DNA from: Leptospira montravelensis | GTDB lineage: Bacteria > Spirochaetota > Leptospiria > Leptospirales > Leptospiraceae | Assembly (NCBI RefSeq): GCF_004770045.1 | Contig: NZ_RQFO01000020.1 | Coordinates: forward strand, 25,574 to 89,573 | Direction: 5' to 3' | DNA length: 64,000 nucleotides | Shown here: positions 34,174 through 41,899 of the stretch, piece after piece | Position numbering within the stretch: position 1 is the stretch's first letter | How the letters are laid out: each line of letters begins with the position of its first letter | Notes under the pieces: model-generated | The model's input: only the letters and a program-made list of their open reading frames with translations | What the model was told of the DNA's origin: nothing | Databases searched by the model: none | Translations under genes and position numbers: made by a program

Positions 34174-35706
34174 ATGCTAAGCTACCGGTCACTATTTTTA
34201 ATTTTACAATTAAATCGTTTTTACTTGGGAGTATTTCTTTTAAGTTTAATCCCACTTGTACTAGTTGGTACATTCCCCGAATATTTTTATCGTGAATACG
34301 GGATTGGTTATTTTTTAGTTTTCCATAATGTTACCGAAATCTTTAGCGTGATTGTATCTTTTTCTATTTTCGGATTAGGATATTATTCTTATACTCAAAG
34401 TAAAAATGCGCATACTTTATTTTTAGGAATCGGTTTCCTCGCCGTGGGAATTATCGATTTCATGCATACACTTTCTTACACTGGTATGCCTGATTTTATA
34501 ACTCCCAGCTCAGGTAATAAATCTTCCCAGTTTTGGGTTTTTTCACGTGTCACTACTGCCTTAGTTTTGTTCATTGCTATTTATATTAAACCAAACGAAT
34601 GTTATGGGTGGGCCAAAGCTAATCTTTTGCTATTTTTGGCAATGGTATTGGTGGGCATCGTGTTTTTGTTGGTTATATATTTAAATCATTGGATACCAAA
34701 AACATACGAACAAGGAAAAGGATTAACCCCATTTAAAAAAAATGCTGAATATGTTATCATTACCTTGCTTTTTATATCTATGATTCTTTATAGGAAAGCA
34801 GAGTTTTATACATCAAAGAAACAACTGCAATACTACTTGTCGGCTTTCATTGTTTGCATTTTTAGCGAACTGGTTTTTGCTGTATACACTAGTGTATTTG
34901 ATGTATATAATGTATTAGGACATATATATAAAATCGGTGCTTTTTATTTAATATATAAGGCAGTTTTTATCTCTGCAATTAATGATCCATATGAAAAATT
35001 GATACATTCCAACCAACTTCTTTCCAGGGAAATCGAGGAAAATAAAACATACGCAGAGATGATAAAAAAATCATTACGTGAAAAAGAGAATTTAATTGGT
35101 GAAATTTTTCATAGGACAAAAAATTCGCTACAATTGGTTCGTTCAATTTTGATGATTCAAGCATCGGAATTCCCAGAAAACAAAAATATCCAATCCATTG
35201 TCGAAGATACATCAATTAAAATTCAAACAATGTCTCTAGTGCATGACCATTTGTATGCAAATAAAGATTTAAGTGAAATTAAAGTTTCAGAATATTTACG
35301 TTCGTTAGCAGACATGATTCAACAGAGTTATCCTCCGGAAGGTAAAAAAATCGAAGTTGCTTTGCAAGTAGGGGACGGTACCTTGTTATTAGATACAGCA
35401 GTTCCTCTTGGGCTAATCTTTACAGAATTACTATCGAATAGTTTTAAATATGCATTTCCAAATTCAGACATTGGTAGTGTGTTTGTTCAATTTTCTATTG
35501 AGGAAAATGTTTGCCATTTTGAATATAGTGACAACGGTGTTGGCTTACCTAATGAATTTAATTCGAAGCAACAAAAGAAGTTAGGTTTGAGTTTAGCTAA
35601 AATTATCGCAGAAAAGCAAATGGGGGGAACCTTGAGTATGGAAGGTAATCAAGGTTTTCAGTTGAAACTCGATTTCCCGAGTAATTTATACAAAAGAAGG
35701 GTTTAA
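34174..35706 (+). CDS. MASE3-domain sensor histidine kinase (HisKA_2 type)
   Basis: A 510-residue protein. Residues about 15-275 form eight or nine helices with the MASE3 signature (GFLAVGIIDFMHTLSYTGMP, SSQFWVFSRVTTALVL). A short linker then leads to a HisKA_2/HWE-like phosphoacceptor GEIFHRTKNSLQLV (His about 313), followed by an ATPase domain with ELLSNSFKYAFP (N-box) and YSDNGVGLP (G1). The ligand is unknown. It follows the SpoIIE phosphatase gene by 91 bases in the same direction. Its end overlaps hmuS by 21 bases in convergent orientation. Confidence 0.92.
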   Translation: MLSYRSLFLILQLNRFYLGVFLLSLIPLVLVGTFPEYFYREYGIGYFLVFHNVTEIFSVIVSFSIFGLGYYSYTQSKNAHTLFLGIGFLAVGIIDFMHTLSYTGMPDFITPSSGNKSSQFWVFSRVTTALVLFIAIYIKPNECYGWAKANLLLFLAMVLVGIVFLLVIYLNHWIPKTYEQGKGLTPFKKNAEYVIITLLFISMILYRKAEFYTSKKQLQYYLSAFIVCIFSELVFAVYTSVFDVYNVLGHIYKIGAFYLIYKAVFISAINDPYEKLIHSNQLLSREIEENKTYAEMIKKSLREKENLIGEIFHRTKNSLQLVRSILMIQASEFPENKNIQSIVEDTSIKIQTMSLVHDHLYANKDLSEIKVSEYLRSLADMIQQSYPPEGKKIEVALQVGDGTLLLDTAVPLGLIFTELLSNSFKYAFPNSDIGSVFVQFSIEENVCHFEYSDNGVGLPNEFNSKQQKKLGLSLAKIIAEKQMGGTLSMEGNQGFQLKLDFPSNLYKRRV

Positions 35707-36738
35707 TTCCTCGCTTTTAGTTACATATTCTCGTGTTAGTTGATACCAAGCATCAGATTGAGGAATACCAGGTTTTCTTTTTCCAAACATTTGTAGAATC
35801 AAGTTTCCTTCATTGTCGAAAACTTCCACAGAGGTTACTAATCCATCTTTTGTTGGTTTGTCAACGATCCAAACCGTTTCAATTTGATCTGTGCGTAAAT
35901 GCAAATTGAACTCTGGATCTAGAACATTAAACCAAGGACCCATTGGCTCTAACTTTTGAATTTTTCCAGTATGGATTTGGATCATTCCTGGATTTCCAAC
36001 AAAAATCATAATTTCCATTTCAAGTTTACTCACTTGTTCCATTAAGTGGAGTAAATTATCTTTCGTAATTTTAAATGAAAATTTGCCTTCTGCCGCTACC
36101 AAAGAAAATTCACGCGAATAATTGAATTTTCGAAGTAAGGAAAAGAAGTCGTGAGTGTCTTCAAGTTTACTCCATGAATCTAAAAAATTCGAAATTTCGG
36201 TTGGGTTGTTGGTTTCTGTTTTTGGTTTCTTTTCTGTGGAAGGAGTTGTGAATGTTTGGGTTTCATCTACAAATTGGTTTTTGATAATTTCCCAGCCATC
36301 AATTGCTGATTTTTCAGTCTGGTAAATTTTATGGACTGCTTCTCCTTTGGAATCGAAAAATTGGAAACTGCGCATAGTTCCATTTTCTTTCGGTTCTTCA
36401 ACATAAAAGCCATACTTCCAGTCTTGCAAAAAGATGCGAAGATCAATGTCTTCTCCAACAGCGAGTGCCGTTTGTCCATTGACAGATAGGTTTTTATATA
36501 TTCCCTTTCTTTCATGGACACAGGATTCGTTTCTTGTGAGAGCCATTACATAACCAAGATTTGTGGTGTTCAATAAAAAACCTGACCAATCTGGTTTCAG
36601 TAGTTTGACTGTTGGGCCAATTTTTGTGGAAAGAAGTTCCGCTTCGCTTACTTTTAAGTGTTTGGCGGCGTCACGGATTCGTAGTTTGGGCATTTCTTTT
36701 GTAAGATTTTCCCATTGTTGTTTTAAGTTTTCATTCAT
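35686..36738 (-). CDS. hmuS: Haem-trafficking or degrading protein HmuS/HemS family
   Basis: A 350-residue protein with two homologous halves (about 1-175 and 190-350), as in HemS/ChuS/PhuS. MPKLRIRDAAKHLKVSEAELL at the start is the HemS N-terminal signature. The first half contains GFLLNTTNLGYVMALTRN and ESCVHERKG, the second HTGKIQKLEPMGPWFNVLDP. It binds cytosolic haem after uptake and releases or degrades it. It is last in the hmuTUVS operon (ATGA overlap with hmuV) and ends inside the convergent kinase gene. Confidence 0.93.
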   Translation of the reverse strand: MNENLKQQWENLTKEMPKLRIRDAAKHLKVSEAELLSTKIGPTVKLLKPDWSGFLLNTTNLGYVMALTRNESCVHERKGIYKNLSVNGQTALAVGEDIDLRIFLQDWKYGFYVEEPKENGTMRSFQFFDSKGEAVHKIYQTEKSAIDGWEIIKNQFVDETQTFTTPSTEKKPKTETNNPTEISNFLDSWSKLEDTHDFFSLLRKFNYSREFSLVAAEGKFSFKITKDNLLHLMEQVSKLEMEIMIFVGNPGMIQIHTGKIQKLEPMGPWFNVLDPEFNLHLRTDQIETVWIVDKPTKDGLVTSVEVFDNEGNLILQMFGKRKPGIPQSDAWYQLTREYVTKSEELNPSFV

Positions 36739-37514
36739 ATTGGTTCTCCTATGATTTCTGGAATGATAAAATTTCCTTCTGGTGCATTTAGGATTCGTGC
36801 TTTGATTCCAAACGCGGTTTCTAAATTTTCTAAGGTTAAAACTTCGGTTGGGTTTCCAGTTTTAATGATTTTTCCTTTGTGGAGTAGGGTAATTGTATCC
36901 GCATAAAGAGCGGCAAGATTTAAATCATGCAAAATCATAAAGACCGCATAACCTTGATTTGCCATGTGACGACATAGATTTAACATTTTGTATTGGTTTG
37001 GAATGTCCAATGCAGATACTGGTTCATCGAGAAAAATGTAACGGGGAGGTGTCTCCCAAACCTGAGCTAAAATTCGACCGAAGTTTATTTTTTGTTTTTC
37101 ACCACCGGATAAGGTTGAATAATTCTGTTCTTTTTGTTCAGAAGAGCCCGTTATTTTTAAACATGTCTGCACAATCTCCTTATCTCTATTCGGATTTGAT
37201 ACATGTGGATGACGACCAAGTTCTATTACCTCTTCGGAGCTAATGGGAAAGGTAATAGTTGTTTCTTGTGTGAGAACTGCTCTTATCTTTGCAAGTTGGC
37301 TTTTGGAATATTTTCTTAGTTCAATTCCATCCAAATATACATCGCCTTTTTTTGGGTTTAGGTCTCCGCATAACATATGAAAGAGAGAAGATTTCCCGGC
37401 TCCGTTTCTGCCGATTAGAACATGAAGTTTCCCTGGATGAATTTCAATTTCAATATTAGAAAGAATGGACTTTGTTCCAATTGAATACTCTAAATCTATT
37501 GCTTCGATTGTCAT
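36735..37514 (-). CDS. hmuV: Hemin ABC transporter ATPase HmuV
   Basis: About 259 residues from the ATG at 37514, which overlaps the hmuU stop by four bases. A longer frame upstream lies inside hmuU and is not used. Walker A is GRNGAGKSS (about 36-44), the signature is LSGGEKQKINFGR, Walker B is YIFLDEPVSALD and the H-loop lies in MILHDLNLAALYAD. The closeness to BtuD/HmuV ATPases and the gene order identify it as the energy-supplying subunit of haem import across the inner membrane. Confidence 0.93.
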   Translation of the reverse strand: MTIEAIDLEYSIGTKSILSNIEIEIHPGKLHVLIGRNGAGKSSLFHMLCGDLNPKKGDVYLDGIELRKYSKSQLAKIRAVLTQETTITFPISSEEVIELGRHPHVSNPNRDKEIVQTCLKITGSSEQKEQNYSTLSGGEKQKINFGRILAQVWETPPRYIFLDEPVSALDIPNQYKMLNLCRHMANQGYAVFMILHDLNLAALYADTITLLHKGKIIKTGNPTEVLTLENLETAFGIKARILNAPEGNFIIPEIIGEPI

Positions 37515-38497
37515 ATGTGGTTCATCCTTTTTCGAATTAAACTTAGAAAGAATGGAGAGCCGAGTAAGGCAGTGGCAATTCCTACCGGTATTTCCGATGG
37601 TGCTATCACAATTCTGCAAATTCCATCTGCCAAACACAACAATCCTCCTCCTAGAAGATAGGAAGTAAGTAAAAGGTATTTGTAATCTTGGCCAATCGCC
37701 AAGCGAACTATATGCGGAACAGCAAGTCCGACAAATCCAATATTACCTACAAGTGAAATGCAGGCACCTACACTTACTCCAATTAGGAGGATGACGATTG
37801 TTTTTAGAAATTCTGTGGAAACTCCGAGGTGGTTTGCTTCCCTTTCTCCTAATATAAATACATTCAATTGTTTTGCTATCAATGGACTAACAAATATTGG
37901 TAAGATAAAAAATACGGAAAAAGATTTTAGGTTAGACCAAGAAGCTCCACCTAAACTTCCCATATTCCATAATGAGAGATTTCTTAGCTGAGCTTCGTTT
38001 GCTATATAACTTAAAATTCCAATTGCTGAAAAACATATTGCGTTAACAGCAATACCAGATAGTAACAATGAAAAAACATCAGTCCTTCCTTTTGATTTTG
38101 CGAAAAAGAAAATAATGAAAGATGACGAAATCCCACCTAAAAATGAAAATACGACAGTGCTCCAAATGGAATGTAAAAAGGGAATTGATGCACCAAGTAC
38201 GATTGCGATTGAAGCAAACAAAGAGCATCCAGCAGTAATACCAATTAGACCTGGATCTACGATGGGATTTCTGAACAATCCTTGAGCTAATGCACCAGAC
38301 CAAGCTAGAGAACCACCAACCATCAGACCAAGAAGAATTCTCGGTATTCTTAATTCAAAGAATACGCGAGACTCTACACTTTCAGATCTCATTAAGTCTT
38401 CCCAACTTATATTCATTGCTCCAAGTAATGAAGAGACAATCGCGGAAAAGATGGTAAAAATTAGACAAGAAAGTATAAAGAGAACTTTTCTCTTCAT
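37511..38497 (-). CDS. hmuU: Hemin ABC transporter permease HmuU
   Basis: About 328 residues with ten hydrophobic helices of the FecCD/BtuC family. Conserved parts seen: SRVFFELRIPRILLGLMVGG at the N-terminus, GALAQGLFRNPIVDPGLIG, a coupling-helix region near ANHLGVS, and GFVGLAVPHIVRLAIGQDYKYLLL near 240. The ATG at 38497 overlaps the hmuT stop (ATGA), which decides the start; another ATG lies at 38512. It works with HmuV and HmuT to import haem. Confidence 0.92.
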   Translation of the reverse strand: MKRKVLFILSCLIFTIFSAIVSSLLGAMNISWEDLMRSESVESRVFFELRIPRILLGLMVGGSLAWSGALAQGLFRNPIVDPGLIGITAGCSLFASIAIVLGASIPFLHSIWSTVVFSFLGGISSSFIIFFFAKSKGRTDVFSLLLSGIAVNAICFSAIGILSYIANEAQLRNLSLWNMGSLGGASWSNLKSFSVFFILPIFVSPLIAKQLNVFILGEREANHLGVSTEFLKTIVILLIGVSVGACISLVGNIGFVGLAVPHIVRLAIGQDYKYLLLTSYLLGGGLLCLADGICRIVIAPSEIPVGIATALLGSPFFLSLIRKRMNHI

Positions 38498-39342
38498 TCT
38501 ATCAGTTTCCATTGATCATTTAACGTTTTTAGAGCGATTGGAAGTCTTGGACCAAAACCTAAAAGAAGAAGATCGTCTAGGAGAATTAGATTTTTTTCTT
38601 TTCCTGCCCTGGTAAGATTCATTCCGTTGATCTCCCAAATTGCCTTTTCTCCTCCAAAACCAATCGCTGATTTTTCCGGCATTAAAATGATGTCTGGATT
38701 TGCTTTAACTAAAGCTTCGCTTGTGAGTGGTTTGTATTCTGAAAATTCATTTACTGCATTTTTAGCACCCGAGAGTTCTATCATCGCATGTGCAGCAGTG
38801 CCTGTTCCTGATATAAATACAGAACTTGGATTTCTAGAATAAATAAAGAGTACTTTGATATTTGTTTTTTTTATATTTATTTTTTGAATTTGCTCTTTTA
38901 TATTTTTTGCTAAGGTTATTGCTTCTTTTTCTTTTCCAAATAGTTTTCCGATCTCTAATACTCGATAGGTGGGAGTTTCTAGTTTAAAGTCATCGGAAAA
39001 AAGTGTTACAGGGATACCGGCATCTTTCAGGTTTTGAATGGTTGCAACTGGACCTGCTGATTCTAATCCGATTACTTGCGTTGGTTTAAAGTTTAATATT
39101 CCTTCTGTTGTTAATGTTCTTTGGTAACCGACATTGGGAAGAGATGTCGCCTCTTTTGGATAATACGAGGTTGAATCTACCGCAACCAATTGGTTTTCCA
39201 ATTTTAAGGAGTAAATGATTTCAGTTATAGTTCCATTTACAGAAATGATGCGTTGGTTTGTTTTTGCAACCGCATGTGAAGTTATGAGAAGAAGGGATAA
39301 ACAAAGAAGTCCCGTTTCTTTAGAGAATTTGAATCGAATCAT
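38494..39342 (-). CDS. hmuT: Periplasmic hemin-binding protein HmuT
   Basis: A 282-residue protein with a cleavable signal peptide (residues about 1-26, ending AVA). It is a class III solute-binding protein (TroA/BtuF-like), with RIISVNGTITEIIYSL as the first strand and helix. Y73 in NVGYQRTLTTEGILNFKP corresponds to the axial haem-ligand tyrosine of ShuT/PhuT. A C-terminal GFGPRLPIALKTL helix is present. It is the first gene of the leftward hmuTUVS operon, sharing a 166-base control region with the divergent receptor operon. Confidence 0.92.
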   Translation of the reverse strand: MIRFKFSKETGLLCLSLLLITSHAVAKTNQRIISVNGTITEIIYSLKLENQLVAVDSTSYYPKEATSLPNVGYQRTLTTEGILNFKPTQVIGLESAGPVATIQNLKDAGIPVTLFSDDFKLETPTYRVLEIGKLFGKEKEAITLAKNIKEQIQKINIKKTNIKVLFIYSRNPSSVFISGTGTAAHAMIELSGAKNAVNEFSEYKPLTSEALVKANPDIILMPEKSAIGFGGEKAIWEINGMNLTRAGKEKNLILLDDLLLLGFGPRLPIALKTLNDQWKLIE

Positions 39343-39391
39343 GGGGCAAGCATCAAAGTAAGTGATTCCTTGTCAATTTCAAAAGAGAGTG

Positions 39392-39433
39392 AGTCTCAAT
39401 CTAAAAAATTTACTATTTCCTTTTATTGAGACT
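39392..39433. promoter_or_regulatory. Long-arm inverted repeat in the divergent hmu control region
   Basis: AGTCTCAAT (39392-39400) and ATTGAGACT (39425-39433), perfect 9-base arms 24 bases apart. The right arm is shared with the next palindrome. Confidence 0.5.
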
Positions 39434-39441
39434 AAATCTCA
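39427..39441. promoter_or_regulatory. Candidate iron or haem regulator site 1
   Basis: TGAGACTAAATCTCA, palindrome TGAGA-N5-TCTCA, eight bases before a TTGACA -35 box (39450-39455) reading towards the lipoprotein and receptor genes. Its outline TGA-N9-TCA resembles iron-responsive operators described in rhizobia. The cognate regulator here is unknown. Confidence 0.5.
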
Positions 39442-39474
39442 TAATTAAGTTGACAGGGGTCGGACCTTTTAGAA

Positions 39475-39493
39475 ATTGAGAATCAGAATCAAT
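39475..39493. promoter_or_regulatory. Candidate iron or haem regulator site 2
   Basis: ATTGAGAATCAGAATCAAT, arms ATTGA/TCAAT around nine bases, again TGA-N9-TCA. It covers the region just downstream of the TTGACA box, where RNA polymerase would start, 16 bases before the first ATG. Confidence 0.45.
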
Positions 39494-39508
39494 TAATTAG
39501 GAGAGTCT

Positions 39509-40339
39509 ATGAAAACGCTCTACAAATTCTCAGCTCTAACTTTGGCAGCTTGTCTTAGTTTAACACTCGTTTCCTGTGAGCAGGAAGATAATAAAGATAA
39601 CAATAGTACAGTATTATTAGGTCTTTTTGGTGTGATGGAGGCAGGTAAGTCCTGTGAAACACCGGGAGCAACTTTGACGATTGGGACTCCGATAGAGATC
39701 TGCAATCCAGCTGGGGGAGCTGGAGTACATTTTGTAATTCAAGATCTTTCCAATGCATTCAGTCATAGCGTTGTGTTTTCTGGTGGATATAAATCCAAAG
39801 ACTATGCTTTGAATGCTCCTACTTCTGGTAATGTTTTAGTGAATAACTATAATGCCTTCCAGTTTTGGATGTATGATGGACGTTCCACATCTGGGTCTCC
39901 AGCTTCTGCCATTCGTTACGAACCAAATTATGCTGCATCTTCTGCAGTAAGAGTGAACACTGGTTTGACGGCAGCTGAATTGCCAATTGCCGCAGTGACT
40001 GATACACAGTGTGATGCCTTTACTGCTGTCGCATCAACTTGTAAGGCAAATAAAAATGGCGGGGAGAAAAAAACTTTTTGTTTAGATGTGACAAAAACTA
40101 CAGAAGGTGCTTCAAGGATTACACTTTGGTTAGATGGAAAAAATGGTGCTAACTGTAGTGTTAAGACTTCTTTGACTGCCGAAAATGCTGTAGTACACAA
40201 ATTGCCAAGTGATTTTGCAAATAATAAATCTCCACTTGATACTCGCACTTTTTATTTGGCTGCTGGGGCAGCAGGATCTAATTCGGGTTCTGTGAGTTTT
40301 GGTAAAATTACTGTTTCCACTGAGACTGCCATCAAATAG
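39509..40339 (+). CDS. Surface lipoprotein of the haem uptake locus, first of three
   Basis: A 276-residue protein with a lipoprotein signal ending LVSCEQ (Cys about 23). The ATG has AGGAGAG six to eight bases upstream. The mature part is rich in Ser, Thr, Ala and Asn with paired cysteines (CETPG...EICNP, DTQCDA...STCKAN, TFCLDVT...NCSVK), suggesting a disulfide-braced beta structure. The next protein has the same cysteine pattern and the phrases LWLDGKNGANCSVKTSLT / VWVTGKNSANCKTRTNLT, so they are paralogues. Position before a TonB receptor suggests a haem-binding or haem-relay role, which is inferred. Confidence 0.82.
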   Translation: MKTLYKFSALTLAACLSLTLVSCEQEDNKDNNSTVLLGLFGVMEAGKSCETPGATLTIGTPIEICNPAGGAGVHFVIQDLSNAFSHSVVFSGGYKSKDYALNAPTSGNVLVNNYNAFQFWMYDGRSTSGSPASAIRYEPNYAASSAVRVNTGLTAAELPIAAVTDTQCDAFTAVASTCKANKNGGEKKTFCLDVTKTTEGASRITLWLDGKNGANCSVKTSLTAENAVVHKLPSDFANNKSPLDTRTFYLAAGAAGSNSGSVSFGKITVSTETAIK

Positions 40340-40364
40340 AGAAACCATTACATAATAGTTCGTG

Positions 40365-40411
40365 ATAAAGAGTTGTAACCTAACGCTAACGTTTGGATTG
40401 CAACTCTTTAT
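40365..40411. terminator. 11-base-pair hairpin between two hmu-locus lipoprotein genes
   Basis: ATAAAGAGTTG pairs perfectly with CAACTCTTTAT across a 25-base loop, which can form an inner AACG/CGTT stem. There is no U-run, so it is more likely an RNA-processing or attenuation element than a strong terminator. Confidence 0.55.
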
Positions 40412-40449
40412 ATTTAGTATTCCGCAACAAAAATCAGGAGGTAATACTT

Positions 40450-41256
40450 ATGAAAAAAAACAATATTCTTTTCTTTCAAAAAAAAATCCGTGGGTTAGTT
40501 TGTCTTTTTTTCTTAGCAACGTTTTCCATGTACTGTCAAGAAAAAGTAAATACCGATGAATCTAATTTATTGCTACTTGGCGCATTAATTAATGCGAATT
40601 CCGGTCCATCTACTGTATGTAAAACGAATGATGATGGAACTGTTGATACAACTATGCCCACAATTAAAAAAGGGACATTTGCACTTTGCCTACCTCCAAA
40701 CGGTTCGGTTAGACATTATAGAATCGAAGGTTTAAAAATTATCGGAGGCCATACCGCCGTTTCCCTTTATGTTGGTTTGCCAGAAAATTATTCGGCAGAA
40801 GTTAATAGAAATAGTAAATTATCTGCCGGTCAATTTGGAATGAATTTTTATTCAGGTAGTGGGACAGGTGGATTTGTTCCTGCTTATTCCTATGCCAATT
40901 TTGGTCCCAGCGATTCGAATATAAAGAACCTAACATCAAATGGAAACAGTACGGCACCAACAGCGCCAGCTGTGGCAGGAACTTCTCTTATCAATTTTGT
41001 TGACCAAGAAGTAGATCTTTGTTTTGACCTTACTGCATCTGCACCTCCTCGTTTTACCGTTTGGGTTACAGGTAAAAACAGTGCCAATTGCAAAACTCGA
41101 ACTAATTTAACTACCGGCAATGCTCTGTTAAACGAAACTACTTGGACAGGTGGAGACCCTTCTGTTGCAACTGGATTTTCATTTATTGGGCTTAGTGCAA
41201 GTTCCGGCATTTCCTTTATAAGGATTGTAACCTCAACTCAATTGGCAGTCCCGTAA
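40450..41256 (+). CDS. Surface lipoprotein of the haem uptake locus, second of three
   Basis: About 268 residues from the ATG at 40450, which has AGGAGG nine bases upstream. The signal peptide ends in FSMYCQ (Cys about 31). It resembles the preceding protein in length, in the short spacer NLLLLGALINANSG after the lipid anchor, in cysteine positions and in the GKNSANC motif, followed by a C-terminal GISFIRIVTSTQLAVP that parallels GSVSFGKITVSTETAIK. It is probably a duplicated gene with a similar surface role in the same operon. I do not recognise a Pfam-type name. Confidence 0.82.
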   Translation: MKKNNILFFQKKIRGLVCLFFLATFSMYCQEKVNTDESNLLLLGALINANSGPSTVCKTNDDGTVDTTMPTIKKGTFALCLPPNGSVRHYRIEGLKIIGGHTAVSLYVGLPENYSAEVNRNSKLSAGQFGMNFYSGSGTGGFVPAYSYANFGPSDSNIKNLTSNGNSTAPTAPAVAGTSLINFVDQEVDLCFDLTASAPPRFTVWVTGKNSANCKTRTNLTTGNALLNETTWTGGDPSVATGFSFIGLSASSGISFIRIVTSTQLAVP

Positions 41257-41270
41257 GGTAGGAAATCAAA

Positions 41271-41894
41271 ATGAAATTATTAAAAACTTTATTCATTGCT
41301 TCGTCTCTATTTTTAATTTTCAACTGTATTCCTGAGAAATCAGAAGATGACGGCACTTCTGCTGCAATGTTACTTTTGGTGACTGAGGCAGTGTCTGCAT
41401 CTGATGGAACAACAATCAATGCTTCCTCTACTACAAATTGGGTATACGTAAACTTAAAAGCAAATGCCTCCATCGTTGGTGTAGGTGATGCGTGGGATTT
41501 GAGATTCAAAAGATACAATATCGGTACAAATAGTGGAACTAGTGGATCGGGTAACGGTGGGGCATGTAATACTGGTTCTACGGATTATTCTGCTACGTAT
41601 ACAGGTTCGGAATGTACAAAAGTCGTGGATGTTCAATTATCTTCTAGTGGGGGAGGTCCAATCTCTGGATCCACTGAAAGTATCAATCCTGTAATTTCTG
41701 CTCCTTTGGATTTAGATCCAATGCCAGCAGGATATGGGACTTGGTATTCATATTCCAATACAATCCTTACAGCAAAACCAAATGTATATATCATCACAGG
41801 GGAAAATGGAGCAAAGTACGTCTTGCAAATGTTAGATTATTATAATTCTGCAGGAACATCTGGATATCCTAAGTTTCGATGGCGAAAGTTATAA
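41271..41894 (+). CDS. HmuY-like haem-binding lipoprotein
   Basis: A 207-residue lipoprotein (lipobox IFNC, Cys about 20). The mature part follows the HmuY plan: TTNWVYVNLKAN, then WDLRFKRYNIGTNSGTSGSG, the conserved core, and a C-terminal YIITGENGAKYVLQMLDYYN. HmuY proteins (Porphyromonas and relatives) seize haem at the cell surface and hand it to a TonB-dependent partner. The receptor gene begins at once downstream, which supports the assignment. Its ligand residues cannot be named from sequence alone. Confidence 0.87.
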   Translation: MKLLKTLFIASSLFLIFNCIPEKSEDDGTSAAMLLLVTEAVSASDGTTINASSTTNWVYVNLKANASIVGVGDAWDLRFKRYNIGTNSGTSGSGNGGACNTGSTDYSATYTGSECTKVVDVQLSSSGGGPISGSTESINPVISAPLDLDPMPAGYGTWYSYSNTILTAKPNVYIITGENGAKYVLQMLDYYNSAGTSGYPKFRWRKL

Positions 41895-41899
41895 GAGTG

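Noticed and set aside
37515..37637. N-terminal extension of HmuV
   Set aside because: The extra residues lie inside the hmuU coding sequence and have no family match; the ATG at 37514 gives the usual HmuV start and ATGA coupling.
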